DNA of 64,000 nt. Source: Kluyvera genomosp. 3. GTDB taxonomy: Bacteria; Pseudomonadota; Gammaproteobacteria; Enterobacterales; Enterobacteriaceae. Both the position numbers and the translations under genes were made by a program. Positions 39,335 through 51,030 of the stretch are shown here, piece after piece. A model generated the notes under the pieces. The model had not been told where the DNA came from and ran no database searches. It worked only from the letters and a program-made list of their open reading frames with translations. The first letter of the stretch is position 1. Each line of letters starts with the position of its first letter. The stretch lies in assembly GCA_002211745.1 (NCBI GenBank), contig CP022114.1, forward strand, positions 4,372,645 to 4,436,644. Direction: 5' to 3'.

Positions 39335-40675
39335 TTACTGCCCGGCGATTTTCATCTCCGGCAACAGTACGGAACCACATTGGATATTACTCCGTGTCTC
39401 AATATCGTCGGCGATGGTGACAATATTGCGCCACATATCTTTCAGGTTGCCCGCGATGGTGATTTCGCTCACCGGATACTGAATTTCGCCGTTCTCCACC
39501 CAGAAACCTGAGGCACCGCGCGAGTAGTCGCCGGTGATGCCGCTAACACCCTGCCCCATCAGTTCGGTGACGACAAGACCCGTGCCCATCTCTTTAAGCA
39601 ACTTTTCAAAACTCAGGCCGCGGCCCTTGATGCGCCAGTTGTGGATGCCGCCCGCGTGACCGGTGCTCTTGAGGCCCAGCTTGCGCGCGGAGTAGTTGGT
39701 CAGCAGCCACTGGGTCAGGATACCGTCTTTGATAATGTCACGACGCTCGGTACGCACGCCTTCGCTGTCGAACGGCGTCGAAGCCAGCCCTTTCAGCAGA
39801 TGCGGATGCTCTTCAATGGTCAGCCATTCCGGCAGAATTTGCTTACCGAGGGAGTCCAGCAGGAAGGTCGATTTACGGTACACCGAGCCACCGGCAATCG
39901 CGCCGACCAGGTGACCGAACAGCCCGGTCGCCACTTCATTAGCGAAAATGACCGGCGCCTGCATGGTGGAGAGTTTGCGCGGTTCCAGGCGCGACAGGGT
40001 ACGACGCGCGCACTCTTCGCCGACCCACTCCGGAGACTTCAGGTCGCCTAGCGCGCGGCCAATGGTGTAAGCGTAATCACGCTCCATGTCGCCGTTCGCT
40101 TCGGCAATCACGCAGCTGGAAAGGGAATGACGGGTTGAGCTGTAGCTCTGCAACATACCGTGGCTGTTGCCGAACACTTTAATGCCGTAATGGCTGTTGA
40201 AGCTGCCGCCTTCGGTGTTGGTGATGCGTTTGTCGGCTTTCAGGGAAGCCTGCTCAGCGCGGGCCGCCAGTTCAATCGCTTCATCCGGTGAGACTTCCGC
40301 CGGGTGGAACAGGTCAAGATCCGGCGCGTCAAAGGCCAGCAGTTCTTTGTCCGCCACGCCCGCGCACGGGTCCGGCGAGGTGTAGCGGGCAATATCCAGC
40401 GCCGCCTGTACGGTACGGGCGATGGCGTCCGGGCTCAGGTCGGTGGAGGAGGCGCTGCCTTTACGATTCTGGTGATAAACGGTGATGCCCAGCGCGCCAT
40501 CGCTGTTGAATTCGACGTTTTCAACTTCACCGTAGCGCGTGCTGACGCTGATACCGGTGGTCTTACTGACCGCGACTTCCGCGCCGTCCGATTGAGCGGC
40601 TGCCAGCTCGAGTGCCGTGGAGACCGCTTTTTCCAGCGCAATACGTTGTTCCGCAACTTGTGTGATCACTTTCAT
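39335..40675 (-). CDS. pmbA: metalloprotease PmbA (TldE)
   Basis: Partner of TldD in a heterodimeric metalloprotease that matures microcin B17 and degrades unfolded peptides such as CcdA. Intact, 446 residues, opening [20 protein letters not shown]. The family end is visible ([20 protein letters not shown], then [13 protein letters not shown]). TldE itself lacks the zinc HExxxH motif of TldD, and none is seen here. Divergent from darP. Confidence 0.94.
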   Translation of the reverse strand: MKVITQVAEQRIALEKAVSTALELAAAQSDGAEVAVSKTTGISVSTRYGEVENVEFNSDGALGITVYHQNRKGSASSTDLSPDAIARTVQAALDIARYTSPDPCAGVADKELLAFDAPDLDLFHPAEVSPDEAIELAARAEQASLKADKRITNTEGGSFNSHYGIKVFGNSHGMLQSYSSTRHSLSSCVIAEANGDMERDYAYTIGRALGDLKSPEWVGEECARRTLSRLEPRKLSTMQAPVIFANEVATGLFGHLVGAIAGGSVYRKSTFLLDSLGKQILPEWLTIEEHPHLLKGLASTPFDSEGVRTERRDIIKDGILTQWLLTNYSARKLGLKSTGHAGGIHNWRIKGRGLSFEKLLKEMGTGLVVTELMGQGVSGITGDYSRGASGFWVENGEIQYPVSEITIAGNLKDMWRNIVTIADDIETRSNIQCGSVLLPEMKIAGQ

Positions 40676-40781
40676 CGTCTAAGCCATAATCTGAGGTAAA
40701 GTTAAATGAAGTCTAACAGAGAACCCTTTCTCAGTATGCGCTCAAGCTGTTAGTATTAGCCTCTTTTTTAAGGAGCCTGAA

Positions 40782-41331
40782 ATGACAAAGCAGCCCGAAG
40801 ACTGGCTCGACGAAGTCCCGGTGATGATATCGAGGACGAAGATGATGAAATTATCTGGGTCAGCAAGAGTGAAATTAAACGTGATGCCGAAGAGCTGAAA
40901 AAGCTTGGGTAGAACTGGTTGAGCTCGGTAAGAACGCGCTGGATAAAATCCCGCTGGACGCCGACCTGCGTGCCGCCATTGAACTGGCGCAGCGCATTAA
41001 GATGGAAGGCCGCCGCCGCCAGCTGCAGCTGATTGGTAAAATGCTGCGTCAGCGTGACGTTGAACCTTACCGCCAGGCGCTGGATAAGCTGAAAAACCGT
41101 CACAACCAGCAGGTGGTTGTGTTCCACAAGCTGGAGCAACTGCGCGATCGTATGGTCGACGGTAGCGATGAAGCCATCGAAGAAGTGATGAACCTGTGGC
41201 CTGCCGCCGATCGCCAACAGCTGCGTTCGCTGGTGCGTAACGCCAGGAAAGAAAAAGCCGGCAACAAGCCGCCGAAATCTTCCCGCCAGATCTTCCAGTA
41301 TCTGCGCGAGCTGTCTGAAAACCAGGAATAA
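40782..41331 (+). CDS. darP: ribosome biogenesis factor DarP (YjgA), frameshifted as given
   Basis: Binds late 50S precursors near the peptidyl-transferase centre and helps their maturation. It opens [14 protein letters not shown] with an acidic stretch, then [37 protein letters not shown] and [20 protein letters not shown]. Two losses (C/G near 40809 and G near 40912) break the frame in the first 45 codons; the repaired protein is about 183 residues, the family length. A GGAG site precedes the ATG. Confidence 0.9.
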
Positions 41332-41339
41332 GCTTCTGT

Positions 41340-41369
41340 AAAATGCCCTCTTCGTGAGGGTATTTTTTT
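41340..41369. terminator. bidirectional terminator between darP and the GNAT gene
   Basis: ATGCCCTC and GAGGGTAT pair around a TTCGT loop and are followed by a run of seven T on the plus strand. A-rich sequence on the other side gives a weaker T tract for the convergent gene. Confidence 0.82.
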
Positions 41370-41887
41370 ATGCCATCACCACCCGACGTAAATCATCGTT
41401 GAAACGCTGGTACTGCGCCTCGTCAATCGGCTGCGGATAGCTCAGCACAATTAATTCGTGATCGGCGATACCGGCGTGATAGGTCGGGTGCGCGTGCGGC
41501 CACGGGTTAGCAAAGAACCCATGCCTTCATAAAAACGCAGACGCTTGTGGGCAATCGCAGTGGTCAGCGGGTCAATTTCCAGAATCGTTTTCGACGCGCG
41601 CTCGAGAATTTGCCCCAGCAGGCGCTTACCGTATCCCTGCGAGCGCAGGCTGCCGTCGACGGCCAGATGTTCGATGTAGATATAGCCGTCAAATGCCCAT
41701 GTCCCGCTCATCCCGATGAATATCTCACCGTCGAACCACGCTTCCAGCGCGTAGTGCGGGTCGTGGAGTGCGTGCTGTTTGGCGGGGAGTTCGCGCTGTT
41801 CGTGCCACGGAAAGGCGTGGGTATAGAGGGCATCGAGCGGAGGGAATAAGGGGAATCGGTGGTCGTGATTTTTTTGGCGGTGAGCAT
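41368..41887 (-). CDS. GNAT family N-acetyltransferase, frameshifted as given
   Basis: Not present between darP and mpl in E. coli K-12. Repaired length is 173 residues. The CoA-binding motif A is clear: IEHLAVDGSLRSQGYGKRLL, with R/QxxGxG/A. The next block LEIDPLTTAIAHKRLRFYEG holds motif B. Losses of C near 41846 and G near 41518 break the frame. The start MLTAKKITTTDSPYS is the first suitable ATG, although no strong ribosome site is evident. The substrate is unknown. It ends against the darP terminator. Confidence 0.78.
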
Positions 41888-41922
41888 GTTTGGGTACCGA
41901 GGGAGAGTGTTGTATTGAGCGA

Positions 41923-42024
41923 GCCCCTCACCCCGGCCCTCTCCCCAAAGGGCGAGGGAGAAAACCAATCGTGCTCGCTGCTCGTTCGGTCCCTCTCCCT
42001 GTGGGGAGAGGATTAGGGTGAGGG
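41923..42024. repeat. inverted doublet of the CCCTCTCCCC palindromic repeat, copy 4
   Basis: The left unit 41923-41960 (CCCCTCACCCCGGCCCTCTC, GGGCGAGGGAG) and the inverted right unit 41991-42024 (CCCTCTCCCTGTGGGGAGAG then TTAGGGTGAGGG) flank a 30-bp linker. It lies between the GNAT gene and mpl. Confidence 0.82.
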
Positions 42025-42038
42025 CCCAGCTCAGCCGT

Positions 42039-43404
42039 TTAGTGCTGAGCTTTCTTTTCCAGCCTTTCCAGCAGCTTCTGATGAATACCGCCAAACCCGC
42101 CGTTGCTCATCACCAGAATATGGTCGCCCGGCTCGGCGCTTTTGACGATCATATCCGCCAGCGCGTCCACGTCTGCGCTCCAGTGAGCTGGCTGCACGCA
42201 GGCTTCCGCCACTTCCGCCACCTGCCATGGAATATGCTGCGGCTGAAGCAGGAACACTTCATCCGCACGGCCCAGAGACGGCGCGAGGTCGTCTTTGCAG
42301 ACGCCCATTTTCATGGTGTTAGAGCGCGGCTCCAGCACGGCGATAATCTTCGCGGTACCGCCCACTTTGCCGCGCAGCGCTTGCAGCGTGGCAAGAATCG
42401 CGGTCGGGTGATGCGCGAAGTCATCGTAAACACACACGCCGTTGGCTTCACCGCGCAGCTCCAGGCGGCGACGGGCGTTGATAAAGCTGCCCAGCGCATT
42501 GGCGGCGTCAGCAGGCGTCACGCCAACATGACGCGCGGCGGCAATTGCCATCAGGCCGTTGTGCATGTTGTGTTCGCCCACCAGACCCCACTTCACTTCA
42601 CCGACCTTTTCACCGTCGAGCAGCACTTCCCACTCGGAGGCGTCGGTGTTCAGCTTTTTCGCCTGCCAGTGGCCCTGCTCGCCCACCAGCTCCTGCTCGC
42701 TCCAGCAGCCCATCGCCATCACCTGCTTCAGGTTCGCGTCGTTCTCCGGCAGGATGATACGGCCCTGACCCGGCACGATGCGCACCAGGTGGTGGAACTG
42801 TTTCTGGATAGCTTTCAGATCGTCGAAGATGTCCGCGTGATCGAACTCAAGGTTGTTGAGGATCAGGGTACGCGGCAGTAATGCACGAATTTGGAACGCT
42901 TATCGAAGAAGGCGCAGTCGTATTCATCGGCTTCGATCACGAAGAACGGGCTGTCGCCCAAACGCGCGGAAACCTCGAAGTTACCCGGCACGCCGCCGAT
43001 CACGAAGCCCGGCTTGTAGCCGCACTCTTCGAGGATCCAGGTCGCCATACCGGCGGTGGTGGTTTTACCGTGGGTACCGGCAACCGCCACAACCCAACGG
43101 TCGCGCAGCACGAAATCGTGCAGCCACTGCGGGCCGGACATATACGGAATGTTCTTCTCCAGCACCGCTTCCACGCACGGGTTACCGCGCGTCATGGCGT
43201 TGCCGATGATGACCAGGTCTGGCTGCGGATCAAGCTGGCTGGCGTCATAGCCCTGAATTAAATCAATGCCTTGCTTTTCAAGCAGCGTGCTCATCGGGGA
43301 TACACATTGGCATCCGAACCCGTGACTTCGTGACCCAGCGAACGAGCCAGCATTGCCAGACCGCCCATGAAAGTGCCACAAATACCCAAAATATGAATGC
43401 GCAT
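42039..43404 (-). CDS. mpl: murein tripeptide ligase Mpl, frameshifted as given
   Basis: Recycles murein tripeptide by joining it to UDP-MurNAc in the cytosol. It opens [20 protein letters not shown]. It contains the Mur-ligase P-loop [13 protein letters not shown] near residue 110, [16 protein letters not shown] and [20 protein letters not shown] with HHPTAI. Losses of C near 43296 and 42867 break the frame; the repaired protein is 455 residues, close to E. coli. Divergent from fbp. Confidence 0.93.
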
Positions 43405-43579
43405 ACGTCACTATCCTTTTTTTATCTGCCCGCATTTTACTCATATGTTTGCCGGCAGAGAAATGCATTTCAGGATATTCCGTAGTTTGCTGGCGCGATT
43501 CACCTGTGCGTATTTTTTTTATTCTTTGTTAGTATTGTTGCAGCCGTTTTACTCAACATCCACTGTCAGGGAAAGTGTT

Positions 43580-44578
43580 ATGAAAACGTTAGGTGAATTT
43601 ATTGTCGAGAAGCAGCACGAGTTCTCCCACGCAACCGGTGAGCTCACTGCTTTGCTGTCGGCAATAAAGTTAGGTGCTAAGATCATCCACCGCGATATCA
43701 ATAAGGCCGGTCTGGTCGATATCCTGGGTGCCAGCGGCGCTGAAAACGTACAGGGAGAAGTACAACAAAAGCTCGATCTGTTCGCGAACGAGAAACTGAA
43801 AGCTGCGCTGCGTGCACGTGACATCGTCGCCGGTATCGCCTCCGAAGAGGAAGACGAAATCGTCGTCTTCGACGGCTGCGAGCACGCGAAATACGTGGTC
43901 CTGATGGACCCGCTGGATGGCTCATCTAATATCGACGTTAACGTTTCTGTCGGCACCATCTTCTCTATCTACCGCCGCGTAACACCCGTCGGCACGCCGG
44001 TTACCGAAGAAGACTTCCTGCAACCGGGTAACCGTCAGGTAGCCGCCGGTTATGTGGTTTACGGTTCTTCCACCATGCTGGTGTACACCACCGGCTGTGG
44101 CGTGCATGCCTTTACCTACGACCCGTCGCTGGGCGTGTTCTGCCTGTGTCAGGAGCGCATGCGCTTCCCGCAGCGCGGCAGCACTTACTCGATCAACGAA
44201 GGTAACTACATCAAATTCCCGAACGGGGTGAAGAAGTACATCAAGTTCTGCCAGGAAGAAGATAAGTCCACGCAGCGCCCGTACACTTCACGCTACATCG
44301 GTTCTCTGGTGGCCGATTTCCACCGCAACCTGCTGAAAGGCGGCATCTACCTGTACCCAAGCACCGCCAGCCACCCGGAAGGGAAGCTGCGTCTGCTGTA
44401 TGAGTGCAACCCGATGGCGTTCCTCGCGGAGCAGGCCGGCGGCAAGGCCAGCGATGGTAAAGAGCGTATTCTGGATATCGTGCCGGAAAGCCTGCACCAG
44501 CGCCGTTCATTCTTCGTCGGCAACGACCATATGGTTGAAGACGTTGAGCGCTTTATTCGTGAGTTCCCGGACGCGTAA
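43580..44578 (+). CDS. fbp: class I fructose-1,6-bisphosphatase Fbp
   Basis: Gluconeogenic phosphatase, AMP-inhibited tetramer. Intact, 332 residues from [20 protein letters not shown], the E. coli start; longer in-frame starts upstream lack support. Metal-site residues are visible in [13 protein letters not shown] and the signature [17 protein letters not shown], with [17 protein letters not shown] near the C-terminus. A GGGAAAG ribosome site precedes the ATG. Confidence 0.96.
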   Translation: MKTLGEFIVEKQHEFSHATGELTALLSAIKLGAKIIHRDINKAGLVDILGASGAENVQGEVQQKLDLFANEKLKAALRARDIVAGIASEEEDEIVVFDGCEHAKYVVLMDPLDGSSNIDVNVSVGTIFSIYRRVTPVGTPVTEEDFLQPGNRQVAAGYVVYGSSTMLVYTTGCGVHAFTYDPSLGVFCLCQERMRFPQRGSTYSINEGNYIKFPNGVKKYIKFCQEEDKSTQRPYTSRYIGSLVADFHRNLLKGGIYLYPSTASHPEGKLRLLYECNPMAFLAEQAGGKASDGKERILDIVPESLHQRRSFFVGNDHMVEDVERFIREFPDA

Positions 44579-44597
44579 TACGTCAGGAGCTGGGTAG

Positions 44598-44686
44598 CCC
44601 TCACCCTAACCCTCTCCCCATGGGGAGAGGGGACCGATAGTGCATGGTTTTCTCCCTCGCCCTTTGGGGAGAGGGCCGGGTGAGGG
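44598..44686. repeat. inverted doublet of the CCCTCTCCCC palindromic repeat, copy 5
   Basis: The left unit 44598-44633 (CCCTCACCCTAACCCTCTCC with a TGGGGAGAGGGG arm) and the right inverted unit 44650-44686 (TCTCCCTCGCCCTTTGGGGA then GGGCCGGGTGAGGG) are separated by about 17 bp. It fills the convergent gap between fbp and the chemoreceptor gene. Confidence 0.82.
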
Positions 44687-44694
44687 ACACCCGG

Positions 44695-46253
44695 TTACGC
44701 CACCTGCAACCGGAACGACGCCATCGCCGCCACCAGCGCCTGCGACTGCTCTTCCAGCGAACGGGTTGCTGCCGAAGACTGCTGTACCAGCGCCGCGTTC
44801 TGCTGTGCGGTTTCATCCATCTGACTCACCGCAATATTCACCTGCTCAATGCCGCGGCTCTGTTCCTGCGACGCGCTGGCAATTTCCCGCATCAGCTTGG
44901 TCATCCGCATCACTTCGCTGGCGATCTCATCCATGGTTTCCCCGCCTGCTGCGCCAGGTCGCTGCCTTCATTGACGTGGGTTTGCGAGTCGGCAATCAGC
45001 TGGCGAATCTCTTTCGCCGCATCGGCGCTGCGGCTGGCGAGGTTACGCACTTCACCGGCTACGACCGCAAATCCGCGCCCCTGTTCACCTGCACGGGCCG
45101 CTTCTACCGAGGCGTTAAGCGCCAGAATATTGGTCTGGAAGGCAATGCCATCAATCACACTCAGGATGTCCGCAATACGCTTCGCGCTGCCGGAGATATC
45201 CTGCATTTTTTCAATCACATAACACACCATCTCGCTGCCGCGATCGGCGGTATCCGAGACATCGCGCGCCAGCTTGTGCGCCTGCTCGGCGTTGTCGGCG
45301 TTCTGCTTCACGGTGGCGGTCAGTTCTTCCATGCTGGCGGCGGTTTGTTCCAGCGAGGTGGCCGTCGACTCCGTACGCTGCGCCAGGTGGTTATTGCCCG
45401 CCGTCAGCTCGCGGCTGCCGATATCAATCTGTGAGCTGGCGTCGCGCACCCGCATGACCGAGTTCATCATTGACTCGCGCATCCCGGCAATCGCCACATT
45501 CAGACGCTTAATTTCGGCGCTGCTGGTTTTCAGCGGTGAAGGGGTTAAATCCCGGACGCCACCTGCTCAAGCTGACCAATCGCCGATGCCAACGGCTTTA
45601 ACAGCAGATGTTGCAGTTGCAGCCAGGCCAGCGCTATCACCCCTGCGGTCAGCGCAATGGCCAACACCATCAGTGCCAATACGCGATTTTTGGTGCTGTG
45701 TACTGCCGCGACTTCAATCTGCCCACGCGACTCCCCCAATCCTGGAAGGCGTGAATGGCGTTATCAAACTGGCGGCCACCGGGATCATCGTTTTTTCTAG
45801 CAGATCGTAATAACCGTCGACGTTCTGCTGCTCGAGCGCCGCCAGCATCGGTTTGATCGCCTGAGTGTTATAGACCTCATAGCTTTTCGCGACATCCGCC
45901 ATCCGTTTTGCGCCATCAGCATCGTCAACCGATGACTGGCTGACGCTGGCGATAATTTTTTGCCCCTGCGTCACTTCGCCGTTAAGGGTTTTGACGGCCT
46001 TCGCCGCGTCGTCCAGCATGCCGATTTCCATCAAGCGGATCGCCTGGCCGGCTTCGTTACGCGCACGCAGCAGCAGCGTATAACCCTCATTCAGCTGCGT
46101 CATTTGCTCGCTTTGCAGATGGTCGATACGCTGGAGGGAAGCAGAACTTTGGGTGAGAGCATAAATGCCGATACCACTGACCAGAATCAGCAGCAATGTC
46201 ATCACGGCGAGCAGGGACAGCAGGCCGGTACGGATAGAGAGCGTTTTTAGCAT
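44695..46253 (-). CDS. methyl-accepting chemotaxis protein, frameshifted as given
   Basis: Transmembrane chemoreceptor. Opens [20 protein letters not shown] (TM1), followed by a four-helix periplasmic sensor (Tar/Tsr type, about 35-185), TM2 ([20 protein letters not shown]), a HAMP domain ([20 protein letters not shown]) and the signalling tip [20 protein letters not shown]. The C-terminus ends MASFRLQVA without an NWETF CheR/CheB tether, so adaptation would depend on other receptors. Four losses of G or C (near 45769, 45736, 45555 and 44941) break the frame; the repaired length is 520. Its position beside the galactofuranose transporter hints at sugar taxis. A start one codon earlier is possible. 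Confidence 0.88.
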
Positions 46254-46339
46254 CATAGTTTTGTCCGGTAGCAGGGGTACTGTTTGGCGTAAATGACTGG
46301 TATCGGCTGCTACCGGAAAAACTTTAGCGTTTCAGTATG

Positions 46340-47340
46340 TTAGTTCTTTGTTACCGGGAGATCGACGCGGGTGACAGCCGCACTCTGCCGGTTCTCCCAC
46401 AGCACCGTCAGCGCTCGTTGGAGAGCAATAAAAATAAACAGCAGAATGCCGATAGCGATTTTGGTCCACCACGAGCTCAACGTACCGTCAAAGTTGATGT
46501 AGGTCTGAATCAGCCCCTGAATGCCCACGCCAAACAGCGTGCCCAGCACCGTACCGACGCCGCCGCTCAGCAGCGTGCCGCCGATCACCACCGAGGCGAT
46601 GGCATCCAGCTCCACGCCAACCCCTGCCAGCGCATAACCAGCCTGGGTATAAATGGAGAACACAATGCCCGCCAGCGTGGCCAGCCCCGTCGACAGCATA
46701 TAAATGCGCACGATGGTGCTACGCGTCGGAATACCCATCAGGTTAGCCGAGGTGGCGTTACCGCCGATAGCGTAGACCTGATTGCCAAAGCGCGTACGGT
46801 GGGCCAGGAAAATCCCCAACACCACGACCAGCAGCATTAACAGCCCCATCGCGCTCAGACGGCCGCCGCCGGGAAGGGTCCACGCCAGCCCGGAGAGGGT
46901 GTCGTATACCGGGTGATCGATAGGAATCGACTCTTCAGACACCAGGTAGCTCACGCCGCGCAGGAAAAACATCCCGGCGAGCGTAATGATAAATGCCGGG
47001 ATCTTCAGCGCGTCAATCAACCAGCCCATAAACGCGCCGAAGGCGCAGCCCATCGCCAGCACCAGCGGAAAGGCCACCAGCGGCGATAATCCCAGAAGCC
47101 GATCGCCTTGGCGAGAAATACGCCGGTGAAGGCGATCACTGAGCCGACGGAAAGATCGATACCACCGGAGAGGATCACAAAGGTCATGCCTACCGCGACA
47201 ATCCCGAGGAAAGCGTTGTCGGTCAGAATATTGCAAATCACCCGCGTCGAGGCGAAACCGGGAAACTGGGTCAGACAGTAGAGATAACCCAGGATAAACA
47301 CTCCCAGGGTGATCATCAGCGGTAAGTTACGTTTTATCAT
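46340..47340 (-). CDS. yjfF: galactofuranose ABC transporter permease YjfF, frameshifted as given
   Basis: Inner-membrane permease of the YtfQRT-YjfF importer for galactofuranose. It opens MIKRNLPLMITLGVFILGYL and has the permease signature GIDLSVGSVIAFTGVFLA. It ends with ALTVLWENRQSAAVTRVD. One G is missing from GGGG near 47092; repaired length 333, near the E. coli 331. It overlaps ytfT by 14 nt and is the last gene of the operon. Confidence 0.92.
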
Positions 47341-48346
47341 GGCCCCGCATCCTCTTCAGTATCTGAATAAAGCGCGGTGACTGGACGATCAGCACGCACA
47401 TCACCACCACCGCTTTGACCACCTGGTTCAGCTCCGGCGGGAAGCCAGAGAGCAGAATACCGGTGTTCATCCCCTGGATAATCAATGCGCCCACCACTGA
47501 AAGCAGCAGGTTAAAGCGCCCGCCCATCAGCGAACCGCCGCCGATCACTACCGCCAGAATCGCGTCCAGCTCCAGCCATAGCCCGGCGTTGTTGGCGTCG
47601 GCGCCGCGAATATCCGCCGCTACGATCGTGCCAGCGATCGCCGCACAGATGCCGCTCAGCACGTAGGCCAGCATCACCACGATGCGGGTATTCACCCCGG
47701 CGTTTTTCGCCGCGCGGATGTTGATCCCCACCGCTTCAATAAACATACGAGCGCGGTTTTACGCGTCAGCAGCCAGAAGACAATCAGCGTCACCAGCGCA
47801 ATAATGACCGGCGTCGGGAACAAGAGAAACTTGCCGCTGCCGATCCACGCCAGCGACGGCGAGTCGAAGGTGACGATCTGCCCGGAGGTGATAAGTTGCG
47901 CCACGCCGCGTCCCGCGACCATCAAAATCAGCGTGGCGACGAAGGGCTGAATTTTCAGGATCGCGACCAGGATGCCGTTCCACAGCCCGGCCAGCACGCC
48001 GGATCCGATCGCCGCCAGCAGCACTACCGGCAGACTGTGCCCGGCCACGGTCATTGAAGCCGCAGTGGCGCCGGCGATAGCCATCACCGCGCCAACGGAA
48101 AGATCGATACCGCCGGTGGCGATCACCAGCGTCATGCCGATCGCCAGCAGCGCTACCGGAGCTGCGCGGTTGAGGATATCAATCGGGCTGCCGAAAAGAC
48201 GGCCATCCTGTAAGGTTATCTGGAAAAAGTGCGGCGCCACCAGGCTATCGACCAGCAGCACCAGGATTAACGCCGCAATTTGCGGCATACCCGGCGGCCA
48301 GCGAAAGCGGCGCGCTGGCTTACCGGTTTGGGGACAGTTCGGGCAT
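47327..48346 (-). CDS. ytfT: galactofuranose ABC transporter permease YtfT, frameshifted as given
   Basis: Second permease of the galactofuranose importer. The repaired N-terminus reads MPELSPQTGKPARRFRWPPG, matching E. coli YtfT in length. Two C are missing from a C run near 48331 and one G near 47755, and restoring all three gives 340 residues. Signatures include GIDLSVGAVMAIAGATAASM, GADANNAGLWLELDAILAVV and GGGSLMGGRFNLLLSVVGAL. It follows ytfR by 13 nt. Confidence 0.91.
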
Positions 48347-48359
48347 CACGGTTAACTCC

Positions 48360-49857
48360 TTAGGCCGCAATCGCGTTCATAATGGCGGGAACAGAGAGCT
48401 CGGCGAGCGGGATCTCCGCCACCTGTTGGCGATCGCGCATGATGATCACCCGGTCGGCGTACCCCACCAGCTCTTCCAGTTCAGACGAGATCACCAGCAG
48501 CGCCAGGCCGTCCGCGCACAGGGTTTCGATCAAGCGAATGATCTCCGCGTGCGCGCCAACGTCGATCCCACGCGTCGGTTCGTCGAGGATCAGGAACTGC
48601 GGGCGCGTCAGCAGCCAACGCGACAGCAGCACTTTTTGCTGATTGCCGCCGGAGAGAAACTCCACCGGCTGCTCGGCGCTGGGGTGCGGATCGCCAGCTG
48701 GCGAATGAAGCGATCGGCAATCTCGTTTTGTTCTTTGCGCGGAATTGGCCGCAGCCAGCCGCGTTGCGCCTGCAGCGCGAGGATAATGTTTTCGCGCACT
48801 GAGGCGGCGGCAATAATGCCGTCCGTTTTACGATCCTCAGGGCAAAAGCCGATCCCCAGACACGAGGCCTGATGCGGCGATCGCAGGGTTTGCGGCTTGC
48901 CTTTGATCGTCGCCTGCCCGCTGTCGGCGGGATGAATACCGAAGATCACTTCCGCGGTCTCGGTGCGTCCGGATCCCAGCAGCCCCGCCAGGCCGACGAT
49001 CTCGCCAGGCGGACATGCAGATCGAACGGGCGATGGTGCCTTTTTTGCCATAGCCTTCAAAGGAAGCCACCGGTTTATCACTCAGTAACGTGCGTCCCGC
49101 GCGATGCAGCGCCTGGCTCTCCAGCTCACGACCCAGCATCATTTTTACCAGCTCAATCTGCGGCAGCTCGCGGTTTCCCGACACCCCACAAAGGTGCCAT
49201 TGCGCAGTACGGTGATCCTGTCGCTCACCGCATATACCTGATCGAGAAAATGGGTGACGAAGATCAGGCTGACCCCGCGATCGCGTAGCTGGCGCATCAG
49301 GGTGAAGAGCATCTCCACCTCTTTGGTGTCGAGGCTGGCGGTCGGTTCATCGAGGATCAGCACTTTGGCGGAGAGATCGATCGCCCGACAGATGGCGACG
49401 ATCTGCTGCATCGCCACCGAAAAGCGGTTTAACGGTTCGCGCACGTCAAGGGAAAAACCGTAGGAAGCCATCAGCGCGGTGGCGCGTTTTTCCATCTCTT
49501 TGCGCTGAATAAAGCCAAAGCGTTTGGGCTCGCGGCCAATAAACAGGTTGTCCGCCACCGACATGTTTGGCAGCAGGTTCACTTCCTGATATACCGTGCC
49601 AATGCCCAGCTGCTGAGCATGCGCGGTATTTTTCGGATGAATTTGCTGCCCTTCCAGCCAGATGCTGCCGCTGTTGGCGTGATAAACGCCGGTCAACGCT
49701 TTAATCAGCGTGGATTTACCCGCGCCGTTTTCGCCGAGCAGCGCCATAATTTCGCCGCGCCGCAGGCTGAAGTTGACGTTATCCAGCGCTTTCACGCCGG
49801 GAAAATACTGGCAGAGCCCTCGGTGCGGAGGATTTCCGGGTTGGTTTCAGTGGTCAT
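48360..49857 (-). CDS. ytfR: galactofuranose ABC transporter ATP-binding protein YtfR, frameshifted as given
   Basis: Double-ATPase subunit of the importer, RbsA/MglA type. The first domain has Walker [15 protein letters not shown] and Walker [13 protein letters not shown]. The second has the ABC signature [16 protein letters not shown] and [13 protein letters not shown], with a degenerate first loop [12 protein letters not shown]. Five losses of C (near 49818, 49171, 49026, 49010 and 48689) break the frame; the repaired protein is 500 residues, as in E. coli. This is the most broken gene in the window by count. Confidence 0.92.
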
Positions 49858-49866
49858 GGTGCGCTC

Positions 49867-49977
49867 CCCTCACCCTAACCCTCTCCCCGAGGGGGAGAGG
49901 GAACATATCGTGCCTGATTGATAGCCCTGCACCGAACGGTGCCCTCTTCCTTACAGGGAGAGGCTGGGGTGAGGGTA
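49867..49977. repeat. inverted doublet of the CCCTCTCCCC palindromic repeat, copy 6
   Basis: The left unit 49867-49901 (CCCTCACCCTAACCCTCTCC with GGGGGAGAGGG) and the inverted right unit 49941-49977 (GCCCTCTTCCTTACAGGGAG then GGCTGGGGTGAGGG) are about 40 bp apart. It lies inside the operon between ytfQ and ytfR, where a stem could favour the binding-protein mRNA over the rest. Confidence 0.8.
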
Positions 49978-49985
49978 TCAGCCGC

Positions 49986-50941
49986 TTAGTAGCCCATATT
50001 TTTCTTCTTCTCTAACTCTTCTTTCGCCGTATCCGGCAGATACAGCGTGGACTTGGTCAGCGTCACTTTTTCCGGCAGGGTGCCGTCTTTCTTGAATTTC
50101 TCCAGCGCATCAAACGCCGGGCCGGCCATGTTCGGCGTCAGCTCGACGCTGGCGTTCGCTTCACCAGCAATCATCGCTTTGTAGATATCCGGTACACCGT
50201 CAATTGAGCCGGTGAGGATATCTTTACCCGGCTTCAGCCCGGCCTCTTTTATCGCCTGAATGGCACCGATCACCATATCGTCGTTATGGGCGTAAACCAT
50301 GCAGATGTTCTTACCGTTGTTCTCCGCCTTGATGAAGCTCTCCATCACCTCTTTACCCTTGCTGCGGGTAAAGTCGCCGGACTGGGAACGGATAATTTTG
50401 ATGTTTGACGCTTTCGAAATGGCATCGGCGAAACCTTTCTTACGGTCTATCGCCACGCTCGCGCCGACGGTCCCCTGCAGTTCCACCACGTTACACGGCT
50501 TGCCGTCGACGGTTTTGATCAGCCACTCGCCGATCAGTTGCCCTTCCAGCACGTTGTTGGCAGTCACGGTGGTCATGTACAGCGATTTATCTTTCACATC
50601 GATAGAACGGTCGAGCAGGAACACCGGAATTTTGGCCTCTTTGGCCTCTTTCAGTACCGGTTCCCAGCCGGTCGCCACCACCGGCGCGATAAAGATGGCA
50701 TCAACGCCCTGAGCGATAAACGAACGCACCGCTTTAATCTGGTTTTCCTGTTTTTGCTGCCCGTCGGCAATCTTCAGGGTGATACCGCGTTTTTCCGCTT
50801 CCTGCTTCGCGACGTTGGTTTCCGCCGCGCGCCAGCCCGATTCAGAGCCAACTTGTGAAAATCCCACCGTTAAAGGGCAGCCATGACCATAGACGACATG
50901 GCTGCGGAAACTGCTGTGACAAGAAGTAAGCGCTTCCACAT
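49986..50941 (-). CDS. ytfQ: galactofuranose-binding periplasmic protein YtfQ, frameshifted as given
   Basis: Periplasmic receptor of the importer. The signal peptide MWKRLLLVTAVSAAMSSMVM is cleaved around residue 21, giving mature APLTVGFSQVGSESGWRAAE. Other family blocks are FIAPVVATGWEPVLKEAK, LDRSIDVKDKSLYMTTV and MVYAHNDDMVIGAIQAIKEA. One C is missing near 50880, at the signal-peptide junction; repaired length is 318, as in E. coli. First gene of the operon. Confidence 0.93.
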
Positions 50942-51007
50942 AGAGGTATCCTCGTAGGGTTATTGTTGGTCAAATATTCATCTGCGGAAAAACTATAGAC
51001 AATGGGA

Positions 51008-51030
51008 GATGTAACGGAATGCGTTACATC
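51008..51030. promoter_or_regulatory. 23-bp inverted repeat upstream of ytfQ
   Basis: GATGTAACG at 51008-51016 and CGTTACATC at 51022-51030 are perfect arms around GAATG. It is 67 bp upstream of the ytfQ start, a typical operator or promoter position. No known consensus fits well. Confidence 0.5.
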
